From Tuctoria greenei (lineage: Eukaryota > Streptophyta > Magnoliopsida > Poales > Poaceae), in NCBI GenBank assembly GCA_036927565.1, contig JAYESD010000005.1:10446565-10510564 (forward strand): a stretch of 64,000 bases of DNA. The letters run 5' to 3'. The first letter of the stretch is position 1. Each line of letters starts with the position of its first letter. The notes beneath the pieces are model-generated. The model was not told the DNA's origin, did not search any database, and worked only from the letters and a program-made list of their open reading frames with translations. Shown piece after piece: positions 1 to 10,773 of the stretch. The translations under genes and the position numbers were made by a program.

Positions 1-2
1 TT

Positions 3-1481
3 GAGGATGCATTGAAGGATCCGGATTGGGTAGTGGCCATGCAAGAAGAACTCAACAATTTCAAGAGAAACGAGGTGTGGGAAGTAGTCGAAAGACCCAA
101 ATCCAACGTCGTCGGCACCAAATGGGTCTTCCACAACAAACAAGACGAACACGGGGTGGTGACAAGAAACAAGGAACGACTTGTGGCCAAAGGGTATTCA
201 CAAGTCGAAGGTTTGGATTTCGATGAGACCTTTGCTCCCGTAGCTAGACTTGAATCTATTAGAATATTACTTGCATGTGCTACTCACCATGATTTCAAGC
301 TCTATCAAATGGATGTAAAAAGCGCCTTCCTCAACAGACCAATCAAGGAGGAGGTGTATGTGGAGCAACCCCCCGGGTTTGAAGACGAAGAGTTCCCCGA
401 CCACGTATTTGAATTGCGTAAGGCTCTCTATGGCCTCAAACAAGCTCCTAGAGCTTGGTATGAGTGTCTTAGAGATTTCTTAATTGAAAATGGCTTTAAG
501 ATTGGCAAAGTAGATTATACACTGTTTACAAAGAATTTTGACAATGATCTTTTTGTTTGTCAAATCTATGTTGATGATATAATCTTTGGTTCAACTTACA
601 AATCTTTTTGTGAGGAATTTAGTAAAATTATGACAGATAGGTTTGAGATGTCCATGATGGGAGAGCTAAAGTACTTCTTGGGATTCCAAGTGCGACAACA
701 AAAGGAAGGGGCGTTCATAAGCCAAACAAAGTACACACAAGACATACTCAAGAAGTTTGGAATGGACAAGGCGAAGCCTATAAAGACTCCCATGGCAACA
801 AATGGCCACTTGGATCTCAATGAAGATGGACCTATCATCGACCAAAAGGTATATCGCTCCATGATTGGATCTCTACTCTATTTATGTGCATCTCGGCCAG
901 ATATTATGTTGAGTGTATGTTTGTGTGCAAGATTTCAAGCCAATCCTAAGGAGTGTCACTTGACAACCGTAAAAAGGATCTTGAGATATTTAGTTCATAC
1001 ACCCAACCTTGATCTTTGGTATCCAAAAGGCTCCAAATTCAACCTCATTGGCTACTTAGATGCAGATTATGCCGGATGCAAGGTAGATAGAGAAAGTACC
1101 TCCGGTACATGCCAATTCCTAGGTAGATCCCTAGTTTCTTGGTCCTCCAAGAAACAAAATTCCATTGCCTTATCAACAGCCGAAGCGGAGTATGTTGCAA
1201 CCGGGAGTTGTTGTGCACAACTCCTTTGTATGCGGCAAACTCTAAGAGATTACGGTTACAATATGAATCACATTCCACTTCTTTTTGACAATGAGAGTGC
1301 TATTAAAATTGCCCACAATCCAGTTGAGCACTCTAGAACAAAACATATAGACATTAGGCATCACTTTTTGAGAGACCATTCCATGAAAGGAGATATAGCC
1401 ATTTCCCATGTCAACACCCAAAAGCAATTGGTCGACATATTCACCAAGCCACTTGATGAGAAACGCTTTTGCGAGCTTTGA
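3..1481 (+). CDS. Copia pol polyprotein, reverse transcriptase and RNase H (partial)
   Basis: This frame is open from the window edge to a TGA at 1479-1481, so the true start lies upstream; the TTG at 12 is not a real start. The protein opens in the N-terminal RT region (DPDWVVAMQEELNNF). It continues through the palm domain with the copia catalytic motif YVDDIIFGS around residue 190 and ends with the RNase H module (DADYAGCKVDRESTSG, LSTAEAEYVA, HIDIRHHFLRD). No internal stop is seen, unlike most ORFs in this window, so copia-1 may be one of the younger insertions here. Its role is to copy the element's RNA into DNA inside virus-like particles. Confidence 0.93.
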   Translation, partial: EDALKDPDWVVAMQEELNNFKRNEVWEVVERPKSNVVGTKWVFHNKQDEHGVVTRNKERLVAKGYSQVEGLDFDETFAPVARLESIRILLACATHHDFKLYQMDVKSAFLNRPIKEEVYVEQPPGFEDEEFPDHVFELRKALYGLKQAPRAWYECLRDFLIENGFKIGKVDYTLFTKNFDNDLFVCQIYVDDIIFGSTYKSFCEEFSKIMTDRFEMSMMGELKYFLGFQVRQQKEGAFISQTKYTQDILKKFGMDKAKPIKTPMATNGHLDLNEDGPIIDQKVYRSMIGSLLYLCASRPDIMLSVCLCARFQANPKECHLTTVKRILRYLVHTPNLDLWYPKGSKFNLIGYLDADYAGCKVDRESTSGTCQFLGRSLVSWSSKKQNSIALSTAEAEYVATGSCCAQLLCMRQTLRDYGYNMNHIPLLFDNESAIKIAHNPVEHSRTKHIDIRHHFLRDHSMKGDIAISHVNTQKQLVDIFTKPLDEKRFCEL

Positions 1482-1761
1482 AATGAACTAAACATCCTTG
1501 ATGCTTGGAATGTGGCTTGAAATGTTGCATACCTGTATAAATTCTTCAAAATATGTTGATTGGATTGTGAAAATCATCTCTCTCAATTTTCTCCCGAAAA
1601 CTATGTCAATTACTAGATCTTGGTGAATTATGGTCATTTCTTGATTGTTGTATGCTTACTGATCATATTCATCAAGATTATTTGATTTTATTTGCCTTCC
1701 TATTTTCTAAATATGTACCTTCCAATATATATGAATGGGCTAAGAAGTTCTTGCCTGGTGA

Positions 1762-1916
1762 CCACGGACTAGTCCGTGGTTACCCAGACTAGTCCGCCCA
1801 TGCAGACTAGTCCGGAGAGTGCCGGTTAGGCTGGACTAGTCCGGTAGACCACGGACTAGTCCGATATAGTCTCTGGAAAAGTTCGGACTAGTCCGGTCAT
1901 TTCCAGACTTGTCCGA
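1762..1916. repeat. Palindrome cluster in copia-1 internal region
   Basis: Eight or so copies or near-copies of CGGACTAGTCCG (or the ACTTGT version) lie in about 155 bp, spaced roughly 15-30 bp. The same motif fills the LTRs of this element and of the gypsy elements in the window. Confidence 0.85.
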
Positions 1917-2314
1917 TTTTTCGTGTCCTTAACCCTAGCCACCGCCAAACCCTACTTCCTTCACCTCCACTCTTGCACCACACGTTCTCTCTCTTTGCGC
2001 TCGAGCTCCCAAGGCGATTTGGCATCCCCTCCACCAAAAAGCTCCGCATTGGGGTGGAAATCAAGCTTCCTTGCTCTAAGATTGAAGTTCTCGGACAAGT
2101 CCGGACTTCAACACCTCCTTCTTCGAGAATCAAGTGAATTCCTCAGTAATTTTCGCCCACACCCTAGAAATCCCGATTTTCTTCGTTGTTGATCGAATAG
2201 CCTAGCATTCCTCACTATATACATGCCTCCTTGATGTATTACGTTTATGCTAAGCTAGTTGTGCATTAGGAATCATCATTTGTCTAATTGCCTAGGTTTT
2301 TGAGGATGAATACC

Positions 2315-2394
2315 GAACTAGTCCGGTCCATGCACGGACAAGTCCGATCACCCCGGACTAGTCCGTGCCTGTACACCGGACAAGTCCGATTTTT
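2315..2394. repeat. Second palindrome cluster in copia-1 internal region
   Basis: Four motif copies alternate between the ACTAGT and ACAAGT core, just upstream of the third ORF. Confidence 0.8.
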
Positions 2395-2436
2395 CTGAAC
2401 TCAAAACCTAACTTGTAAATTCCTCAATGCAATTCC

Positions 2437-4064
2437 TTGTTATCTTTTCTCACCCATGCCTTGAATAATCCATTGTTATTCATGTCTTGCACAATTCATT
2501 CTCAGGACATGTCGAGCTCAAACGACAGGATCTCCGATTTCGAGGCCGAGATGGACCACGAGGTGGTACCTCGACCCTCGACAAGCCTTGGCAAGAAACG
2601 CCAAGAGCAACCTTCTGAGCCAGCTCCACCTCCTCCTCAGGATCGGAGGAAGGTGCTTGCCAAGAAGCCAGCCTCCAAGGCAACTGCAGCAACAAGTGGC
2701 CCTCGCCAAGCTAAGGGCAAGGGCAAGGGAATAGCAACGGGCCCGGTTGGCCCCCTGAGGCTGCATGCTCCAAGAGAAGGGGTCAGGGACCCCACTGAAG
2801 ATAGATTCAATGGAAAGGGCAGTGACTCAGCGGCGAAGTTTAGAAGCATTGATTGGTATGGCCGTCCGAAGCAAGCTGCTGACGAAAGATTTTGGTGCAA
2901 TTTCCATGCAGATTTCTACAAGTCTGTGTACCTCCCCATGAAGACATCGGTAGTGCGCAGCCAAAGGATCGATTGGGACATTTCGAGAAGAAGGGCTGCT
3001 CCCCGTTTATTGAAGTGGTGGATGCAGTTGAGAGGCATGGCCTGAAGGATATTTTTGCCTTTAGGAACAATTGGAATGATGAAGTGATTGCACAATTCTT
3101 TGCGACATGCCACTTCTCAAGTGAAGATGAAGAAAGTGTTACTTGGATGACTTACGGATCCAAGAACAATATAACTCAAGAAGATTTTGCAAGCCTGCTT
3201 CACCTTGATACCTCAAGACCTGACAGCTTGATCATCCACAACATAAGTGTCATTGAGAAGGACTGGATGAAATTCCTTTATGAGCCAAACTCAAAGTACA
3301 ACCCTCCCTCCACAAAGAACATGAAGCCTTTCTTTGTGGTTCTGAATAGAGTCTTGAGAAAGACTATTGCTCCCAAGGATGGAGATGCTGGGAGTGTGCA
3401 GGGCTATCTCCGAACCCTGATGAGGGTCATAAGCAAGGACCGTTAGTTTGATGTGGTGGACTATATTTGGAATGACATGGTGAACATTTCTTGGACCTCC
3501 AACAGGTCTTGTGGCTATGCTCCATATCTGATGTTTATGATTGAGAAAGTCACTGGCATAGAGTTTGTGAAAGATGTGGAGCACCTTCCATTGAGGCCCC
3601 AAATGCCTCAAAAGCCAAGCATACAGGCTACTCCTTCTCCGGCCTCCAGTCCTGAGGCTCCGGCAAGAAGAAGTGAAGATGCCAGGGCTGCCCCTGCCAC
3701 TAGGGCAGCTCCTCAAAAAGGATCTGCAAGTGGCATCTTCTAATACTTGACTGCTATCTTTGCTTCCTGCAAAAAGGCCGAAGTGAGGGCCCACAAGCTT
3801 AACAAGAAGAGAAAGGAAGACATGAAGTATGTCAAGGCCAATGTGAAGCAAATATGCCAAAAACTGGAGATCGAGCCCATTGGATCTCCAGTGATCTCTG
3901 ATGATTCTGATTCATACTTCACCGAGCTCGGGCCCTTGACCCCCTCCGAGCTTGCCTACTTTGGCATTGGGGGCTCAAGTGGCTCCACACCTCCTCCTCC
4001 TCCTCCTCCTCATCACCCCGAAGACGACGATGAAGATGATGAGAGGAACGACAGCGAGGAGTGA
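2437..4064 (+). pseudogene. Third ORF of SIRE-type copia element (post-pol protein), frameshifted
   Basis: The reading frame begins around the ATG codons at 2437-2512 (MSSSNDRISDFEAEMD) and encodes a basic, proline-rich N-terminal part. It then shifts frame near 2970 into the 2892-3446 frame. After an in-frame TAG at 3444-3446 the same frame continues through 3453-3743 and, past one more stop, 3747-4064. It ends in a proline run and an acidic tail (DDDEDDERNDSEE). The middle part contains WMTYGSKNNITQEDFA and YAPYLMFMIEKVTG, the kind of sequence seen in third-ORF proteins of SIRE/Maximus elements. These ORFs were once called envelope-like. I see no convincing transmembrane or signal segment, so I do not call it an envelope. 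Function is unknown. Confidence 0.7.
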
Positions 4065-4510
4065 AGACTTTAGGTCCCTCCTCTCCTTCTTTTTGGTGTC
4101 TTGATGCCAAAGGGGGAGAGATTGAGGGGGAGTCTTAGTCTTAGCTGTAGGATGCGAGGAGAGAGCTCTCTTTTATGCTTTTTGACTATTTTGTGGGTTG
4201 TAAAGCTTTTACTATGTTCTTATGATGATTATGGTCTTGTGATGCATTATTTTGATCTACTTGAGAAGTAATTGTTGAAAACTGTGTTGTTGCTCCTAGA
4301 ATGACATATATGCTTGGTTTTGGTTGATTAATGTCAATTATGTCATTCTCATTGTTTCAATGTACTTAGTCATGCATCCCACCATAATGAATGCACATAT
4401 GTATTATGTTTTCATTGCTTGATGTATTTTAGACTCATATGTGCATACTTTATGAAAATCTCAATTTTTATCATATTTTGTGAAATCTCAATTGGTTGTC
4501 ATCAATCACC

Positions 4511-4524
4511 AAAAAGGGGTAGAT
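4511..4524 (+). other. Polypurine tract of copia-1
   Basis: AAAAAGGGGTAGAT lies directly before the TG that opens the 3' LTR, where plus-strand priming is expected. Confidence 0.75.
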
Positions 4525-4789
4525 TGAAAGTGCATCTAGGAATCCATTGTGGGTTTTGGATGATTTATGACAAGCAAATGAGATCCTAATCACTTTGATG
4601 AGATGAGCACAAGTTTTAAGTTGAAAATAAGCAAAGTGCCAAAAAGAAGGGAGAATGAGGAGCAATGTGAAGAAGAGCTCAAGGAAAAAGTGTAGTAGAT
4701 CATTGTGTGTGGAGTGTGTTAAGGAAACACACCCCAAGAGCTCAATCACAAATAAACACACACATTGCACAAATTTATACAGGACCAGA

Positions 4790-5270
4790 ATAGTCCGACT
4801 GACCTCGGACTAGTCCAATATCCTTTTTGCACAAGATCGGACAAGTCCGATATCCATCGGACTAGTCCGATATCTCTCTGACTAGAATCGGACTAGTCCT
4901 CCCCAGTGCGGACTAGTCCTCAAAACACTTCACAAGTCACACAAAATCGGACAAGTCCGATCACACACCAGACTAGTCCGATATCTTTCTGATGTCAATC
5001 GGGCAAGTCCGATATTAGCATGGACTAGTCCAAAAAACTCTCTGACCTAAATCGGACAAGTCCTCCAAGTGCGGACTTGTCCTCATAACCACCTAGGGTT
5101 TCACTGTCCGGACAAGTCCGATGTCTACTGGACTAGTCCGAAGATTTCCAGAAGTGAAATCAGACAAGTCCGCTCCTAACTGGACTAGTCCGATATTTTG
5201 GGACACTTTGGGTTTGCTACACACAGCTTACCGGACTAGTCTGGTGTCCACCACGGACTAGTCCGATCTT
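4790..5270. repeat. Palindrome array in copia-1 LTR
   Basis: Roughly twenty copies of the 12-bp motif CGGAC-WW-GTCCG, with cores TA, AA or TT and decayed versions, are spread over 480 bp upstream of the LTR TATA box. Phrases between copies such as ATATCTCTCTGACTA recur and are shared with the gypsy-2 family LTR. Confidence 0.88.
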
Positions 5271-5303
5271 TCTAAACCCTAGCGGTCACTTTTAGAAACC
5301 CCA

Positions 5304-5311
5304 TATAAATA
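5304..5311 (+). promoter_or_regulatory. Probable TATA box of copia-1 LTR
   Basis: TATAAATA about 35 bp downstream of the last palindrome of the main array. The copia-2 LTR has the matching TATAAATA. Confidence 0.6.
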
Positions 5312-6078
5312 GAGGTGCACGACCCAACTTTAACCTCTCTCGAACCCTAGCGCCGTCACACCTCCCAAGAGCCTCAAAAACACATCTCTCCACGAAATTT
5401 AAAGCCAAAAAGATCAATCCCTTGAGGATACACATTGGAACATTGGAGAGACACGTTTCATCACTCTTGAGCTCTTGGTTTGATTCCCTAACACACTCCT
5501 GTGATTTTTATTGTAATCTTTTGAGTGTTTTCTTGGTGGAGTTGTCATTGTAATCTAGGGGAGCCCTCAACGTGTGAGAAGGCCCCTTGAATTTGGTTAT
5601 TAACCCTTTGTGATAAGAGAAGAGGACTGGCCTTTGTGGTGATCCGACGAGGGTAGGGTTGGAGAAGACCCAGTCCTTTTGTGTACTCCTCAACGTGGAT
5701 GTAGGTTGCCTCTGTGGGAGCCGAACCACGGGATAAATCGTTTGTGTTCTTGCTTTGTATTCATCGTTCTTATTCATCACAATAATCTAGGGTTTGAATC
5801 AATATTGTTAATTTATGTTGAATCATAAAGTAGAAGATTGAATTGTGATATATCCTAGTCCATAATCTTGCAACACTTCAATTAACTGTATATTTCCACT
5901 GCATACATCAAATAATCAAATTAATTGATCAAACTAAATCAACCTAGTCGGTACACACCGGACTAGTCCGCACATTACCGGACTAGTCCGATATCTCTGG
6001 TTTTGATATGGTTGTTAAGTGTTGCAGGTTCCGACAAATTTCAGAAAGGCCTATTCACCCCCCTCTAGGCCACATTCA

Positions 6079-6468
6079 TCTATAGCTTTGATCTTCTCCG
6101 GATTTGCTTCAATTCCTCGGTGAGTCACCAAGAAACCAAGAAGCTTCCCAGAGCTAACCCCGAAGACACATTTGTCTGGGTTCAGCTTGGTGAGCGTGAT
6201 GCGCAGCTTGTCGAAGACAGCTTGTAAATTTTCAAGGAGTGACTCCTTGTTCTTGATATTCACGACGATGTCATCGACGTGCACCTCCACCAAGTCTCTA
6301 ATTAGCTCTCCAAATATTTTGTACATTGCTCGCACAAATGTTGAAGCAACATTTTTAAGACCGAAGGGCATGGCAATATAACAATACAATCCATCTACTG
6401 TTATGAAGGCAATTTTGGGTGAACCACCTTCCGGATGAAACAAGCTTCGAGCAACTTCTTGATCTCGT
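6079..6468 (-). pseudogene. Tat-type gypsy reverse transcriptase fragment
   Basis: Read on the minus strand this encodes KKLLEACFIRK followed, after a deletion, by the RT palm: YCYIAMPFGLKN, VEVHVDDIVV (the YVDD-type catalytic box) and LGFLVTHRGIEANPEKIKAI. This is typical of Tat/RIRE2-like elements. It is cut by copia-1 at 6078 and by gypsy-2 at 6469, and the same element resumes at 16928. The deletion between the finger and palm subdomains makes it non-functional. Confidence 0.85.
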
Positions 6469-6596
6469 TGTAACACCCTCATTTTCATGCATCATGCCTT
6501 GCATTCACTCATATACATGTTTAACATTAACCCACAACGAGAGGAACAAGTTTAAAATTGATTTGGAGCAAATCCACACTTAAAATGCAGGAAAGT

Positions 6597-6931
6597 GCGG
6601 ACTAGTCCGATTTTACTGAGGACTAGTCTGATTTCTCTCTGACTAAAAACGGACTTGTCCGTTTTTGCTGCAGACTAGTCCGATTTTTGCCTCTGGAAAC
6701 TTTCGAACTTGTCAGATTTTGTGCGGACTAGTCCGATATTCCATGAATCCTTGAAAATTTGCTAAGTCCCTAGACTTTTTCACTCTAGTCCAGTGTCCCA
6801 ACGGACTTGTCCATTTTCCTCTCTGACTAAAGTCGGACTTGTCCAATTTTAGGCCAGACTTTTCTGATTTTTTCTCTGGACAACTTCGGACTAGTCTGGT
6901 CCTTTTCGGACTTGTCTGATATTTCGCGACT
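6597..6931. repeat. Palindrome array in gypsy-2 5' LTR
   Basis: About a dozen copies of CGGACTAGTCCG or CGGACTTGTCCG, often mutated, spaced some 20-55 bp, upstream of the TATA box. Two more degenerate copies lie near 7450-7485. Confidence 0.88.
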
Positions 6932-7086
6932 CCAAGTTGATCTTTTGTTTTACGACTTGTTTCTTGGGTTTCATGTTAAGTGGTCCTAGGGATGTCGTTC
7001 CTAACTCTTTTAGAGGCCATGTGGGACCCTAAACCGGCCTCTACTCATCCTAAAATCGAAATCCATCTAACCCTAGCCTCCACCTC

Positions 7087-7094
7087 TATATAAA
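7087..7094 (+). promoter_or_regulatory. Probable TATA box of gypsy-2 5' LTR
   Basis: TATATAAA in the context CCTCTATATAAACAACC, conserved at 14720 in the 3' LTR and in gypsy-3 and the solo LTR. Confidence 0.65.
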
Positions 7095-9301
7095 CAACCC
7101 CACCCCTTGGCTTGACACCTATTTGCCACTTTTCCACCCCACCCAAACCCTAGTTCGTGGAGAGCCACCATCAAGGAGGGAGGAGGAGATCCCAAGGAAG
7201 AAGAAGAAGAGGAGGAAACAAAAGAGGATCAAGATCTCCATCAAGCTTTCGTTCTTCATCACCAATTCATCTCCAAGTTCATCACCAACCCTAGATCATC
7301 AAGATCCAAATGTTACCTCCAAGTTCTTGATTCATTGGAGTTCTAAACACCTGGTATACCTTCTATTCTCTTTTCATTATGTGAATTCAACCCCTAATCT
7401 GCAAATTTACGTCGATCTAGAAAACCCTAGTTCGCTAGTTCTGCGAAGTGCGAACTAGTCCGGCCTTCTGCAGACTAGTCCGATTTTGCTGACTAAATTG
7501 TGTTGAATTGATTCTAAAAGTAGATTTAATCAAATCCAAACCTGTATAAACTTGTTAAAATCTATTAGAACTAGTTAGTGATATTTGAAAGCAATCTATT
7601 AACAAGTTCTACCTTGCATTTGCATCAATCACGCATGTCATGTCATATTGAGTAATATTTGTGCACTCTTTGATTGAGTTTCTTGTCTTGTATGTTTATT
7701 GTGTGGATTAGACGGATTTGCACTAGAGAGTGCCGCGGTGGATCTACAACACCAAGAGTTTGAAGGCTTTGACCCTAATCAACCGCAAGAGCAAGGCAAG
7801 TGTCCTTGAAGCATATGGATCCCGTTTTTAAAATAAATGTTTTGTTTATAAAACTGCATGCTGTGTGAATTTGATGGGAAATCCTATGGTAGGAAGTTTA
7901 CTAGAATGTTTTAACCACCCTTGTCGCTTGGAATTATGGTAGAGAGTCGGATGGGCTTTTTACCTTTTTGCTTTGCTTAATTAATTGGGATGGGAAAACA
8001 ACACTACACATTTAATTATGCATTAATGATATTTTGGTTAATGTGAACTGGTCAATATGATATGGTAATGGGTGATCTAAGCAAGCCCGGTATGTGGATG
8101 GGTTGGATGTCATGGTGGTTTGCTTGCTGTAGATCTAAGGACCGGTTCATGCGAGAATAAGCCGGGACTACAGTGTCACCACGAGGCCAAGTATGGGTGC
8201 GGCATAGCTGATTAATTAGGGCTTCACCAGTGCTATTTGGACCATTAAGGATGCTCGGGGAAGGGGTAGTCGGATTGGGTTTGTTGATGATTGGTGGGAC
8301 TAAGCTGGGATCCGAATGGCTCAAGAGGGGGCCCTTGGTTGAAGATGTGCTCTGTAGGAGACATCGCCACCGGTGAAACCTCAGTGGGGTCTAAATAGGC
8401 TAGTAATCCCTTTGTAAAGGCTATTTTGTGATCTCTTGGCCACACACCAATGGAAGTGTGTAATGTGACCGACGGGTCATGGGCATAAGGGAGGTTCTTA
8501 GTTACCGAAAGGTGATGAAATCACAAACATGTGGGTAAAGTGGTACAAACTCTGCAGAGTCTAATAAAACTATCATGATAGCCGTGCTCCCGGTTATGAG
8601 CACCTGGACAACTTCCATGATTAGAGGGAACCTGGTATTGAGACGGTTTTTGGGATGGTTATGATTGGTATTATGGTTATGGATGGTTATGAATTGAATT
8701 CTGGTATTGAAAATGGATATTGGTATGTGATGATGGATATGGAATATGGACTAGTATTATGATAACTATATGGCTTATGATGGGTTTATTTCATGTACAT
8801 GTAACACATATTGCTTTTCAAATGTTTTAATGTACTTTTCAGCACTTAACCATTATTATATTCATCATTTGAATCAGCCACATGTCATACTTTCAACACT
8901 TGCTGAGTACGACACATACTCACTCTTGCAATCCCCCCCCAAACAGTTGCAGGTCAGGATTGAGAGTTTAATGGCGATAATGTGGAGTTCTAGGCCATGT
9001 CTACTGTCAGCTTACCTGTGGTGTTGATTGGAGCTACACTATACCATATCGCTTATGCTGCCTAGCTGTTTAGTTTGCTTATTTAGTTTATTTTCGCTAC
9101 ATTAGTTGAACTTGTCATTAATATTTATTAGATTTTGTACTCGAAGATAATATGGTTTGTGCAATAAAATTTTATTAATTAATCTTGTTCTATGGTAATT
9201 TTCTGTATACTCTTTTGTGATGCACTCGTGTATGTGTGTTGAACATCCTGGACACACATATGCGTTCACTTGGTTCATTTTCGGAACCGGGTGTCACAGA
9301 A

Positions 9302-9313
9302 TGGTATCAGAGC
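9302..9313 (+). other. Primer binding site of gypsy-2 (initiator Met tRNA)
   Basis: TGGTATCAGAGC lies 3 bp after the LTR end. It is complementary to the 3' end of plant initiator methionine tRNA, the usual primer of chromoviruses. Confidence 0.9.
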
Positions 9314-9567
9314 CACAAGTTGACCGTAGGATGCAGCCTAGATAGAATGGACACTTTAGATCACATAGGAGCACTCAAGAATCGATGTGTTTTTAGTTGG
9401 AGTGCTGTTTGCTATATATTGTTTGCTTGTGTGCTTAATAGAGGATTTTGGTATGCTTTAGCATTGCCATGTCCACCTAGGCTAGTGTAGCCAGTTGTTT
9501 AGTTTCATATCCCTTGATGCATATAGTGGGGGACGTTTTCTAATTCTTACCTATTGCTTTTCTCCAG
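9314..9567 (+). other. Untranslated leader of gypsy-2
   Basis: About 250 bp between the primer site and the gag ATG. No other feature seen. Confidence 0.5.
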
Positions 9568-10764
9568 ATGGTGAGGACTTGCAACCAGAGGGATGCTAAT
9601 GATGAGGATGAAAACCATGGAGCACCTCAGAACAACAATGGACAAGGACCTGCTAATGGAGCTATCAACATTGAGCATCTTTTGGGTATGCAAAACCAGC
9701 TCATGCAGACCATGATACAAACTATGGGACAGCTACAAGCTAGTAACGTCAACAATCAGCCCCACATACCGCCACCACCGCCTCCTCATAACCGATTGGG
9801 AGAGTTTATGAGGACTAGGCCGTTAACCTTTGCTCAAGCTGTTGACCCTATGGATGCGGATGATTGGTTCAAGTCCGTGGAGAAGAAACTTGCTATTGTC
9901 TAGTGCAGTGACCAGGAGAAGGTGCTTTTCGCTTCTCATCAACTAGTTGGAGCAACTGCGGATTGGCGGGATTCACTATGCAATGCTCATGAGAACCAAG
10001 AGAGAATTACCTGGGCAGAATTCAAGGGGAGTTTCCGTTCTCATTATGTGTCGGGAGGTGTTATGATTTTGAAGAGGCAAGAATTTGAGAACTTAAGGCA
10101 AGGAAGATCAAGCGTGAGTGAATATCTCAATAAGTTCACTCAACTCTCAAGATATGTGCCTGAGGATGTTAGTCGGGACAGTCGGAAGCAATACTTGTTC
10201 ATGAGAGGCTTGAACAATGAGATTCAAGTGCAATTGCTCAATTGTGATTATGCCAACTTTCAGAAGCTTGTGGACAAAGCAATTGTGGTTGAGAACAAGG
10301 TCCGCGAGATGGAACAAGACAACAAGAGGAAGACACCATATCAAGGACAACAACAAGGGAGTAATGTGCGCCCTCGCTTTGCGCTGTCCAATGTGCCTTA
10401 TTTTAGCTCTTCAATTCCTGCTCAATGCCCTGGATTTGCACCGCGCTCAACTCAGTTTGTGTAGCATCGCCCTGTTATGCAAACACATAGGCCTCCAATG
10501 CCATATGCACCCCGTGCTAATTTTCCTGGTGCAAGTGTTCAAAACCAAGCTTGTCCCAATAATTCTAGTGGAGTTAAGAAGTGCTATAGTTGCGGAGAAG
10601 CTGGACACTTTGCGCATCAATGTCCTAAGTCAGGCCTTGGTCAAGGAAGCAATGCACCGAGGCAAAACCCAAGACCCAATGGAGGACAACCACAAGGAAA
10701 CCATGGACAGTAGAATTTTGCTCGTGGCAACGTGAACCATGTCTCTACGGAGGATGCTTAACAA
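9568..10764 (+). pseudogene. Gypsy-2 gag (capsid and zinc knuckle), with stops
   Basis: The frame starts at ATG 9568 (MVRTCNQRDANDEDENHG). It contains the gag core (MDADDWFKSVEKKLA, WAEFKGSFRSHYV, RQGRSSVSEYLNKF) and a CCHC zinc knuckle, CYSCGEAGHFAHQC, near 10590. In-frame stops occur at 9901, 10462, 10711 and about 10759, where gypsy-3 still has sense codons at the first three. Gag packages the element RNA in virus-like particles. All segments share one frame with the downstream protease, which suggests the original element made one Gag-Pol polyprotein. Confidence 0.9.
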
Positions 10765-10773
10765 GCGGATGGC

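Larger units (their letters stand above)
1482..2436 (+). other. Non-coding post-pol region of copia-1
   Basis: About 950 bp between pol and the third ORF. I see no credible protein. It holds two clusters of the GGACTAGTCC-type palindrome (listed separately), pyrimidine-rich stretches and a poorly coding frame at 1923-2192. SIRE-lineage elements commonly have such a spacer. Confidence 0.7.
1..6078 (+). mobile_element. SIRE/Maximus-type Ty1/copia retrotransposon, 3' part (copia-1)
   Basis: The visible part runs from the middle of pol through a long post-pol region with a third open reading frame to a complete 3' LTR. The LTR ends in ...CCACATTCA at 6078. The pol sequence is close to that of copia-2 in this window, whose internal end carries a TGGTATCAGAGC primer site. 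A long third ORF after pol, separated by about 1 kb of non-coding DNA, is typical of the SIRE/Maximus lineage. The 5' LTR, gag, protease and integrase lie outside the window. The element is inserted in a minus-strand Tat-type element whose RT resumes at 6079. Confidence 0.9.
4525..6078 (+). repeat. 3' LTR of copia-1
   Basis: The LTR starts TGAAAGTGCATC after the polypurine tract and ends CCACATTCA, about 1.55 kb, with TG...CA ends. The end matches the reverse complement of the copia-2 LTR end at 25487. It holds a dense palindrome array (about 4790-5270), a TATA-like box and two more motif copies near 5955-5995. Confidence 0.88.
6469..9298 (+). repeat. 5' LTR of gypsy-2
   Basis: About 2.83 kb, TGTAACACCCTC...GTGTCACA. 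It begins with the palindrome array (6597-6931), then a TATA box at 7087, then a long transcribed-looking stretch. The purine-rich ORF at 7123-7458 inside it recurs in every copy of this LTR but resembles no protein I know. Confidence 0.93.

Noticed and set aside
3291..3860. 189-codon minus-strand ORF opposite the copia-1 third ORF
   Set aside because: Shadow of the plus-strand frame; no family resemblance.
2437..4064. Calling the copia-1 third ORF an envelope gene
   Set aside because: No signal peptide, transmembrane span or Cys-rich ectodomain is visible. Described as a third ORF of unknown function.
4790..5270. Regular palindromic repeats with variable spacers look like a CRISPR array
   Set aside because: Repeats are only 12 bp, diverged, irregularly spaced and located inside LTRs of a plant retrotransposon; no cas genes. 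This is an LTR motif array.
6597..6931. CGG-N6-CCG resembles the binding site of fungal Zn2Cys6 regulators such as PPR1
   Set aside because: That regulator family is fungal, and everything else here is plant. The likeness is only formal; the real binding protein, if any, is unknown.
7123..7458. 111-codon ORF in the gypsy-2 LTR (also at 14756)
   Set aside because: It is in the LTR leader of every family copy with frame-breaking differences between copies; no known domain. Treated as non-coding leader.
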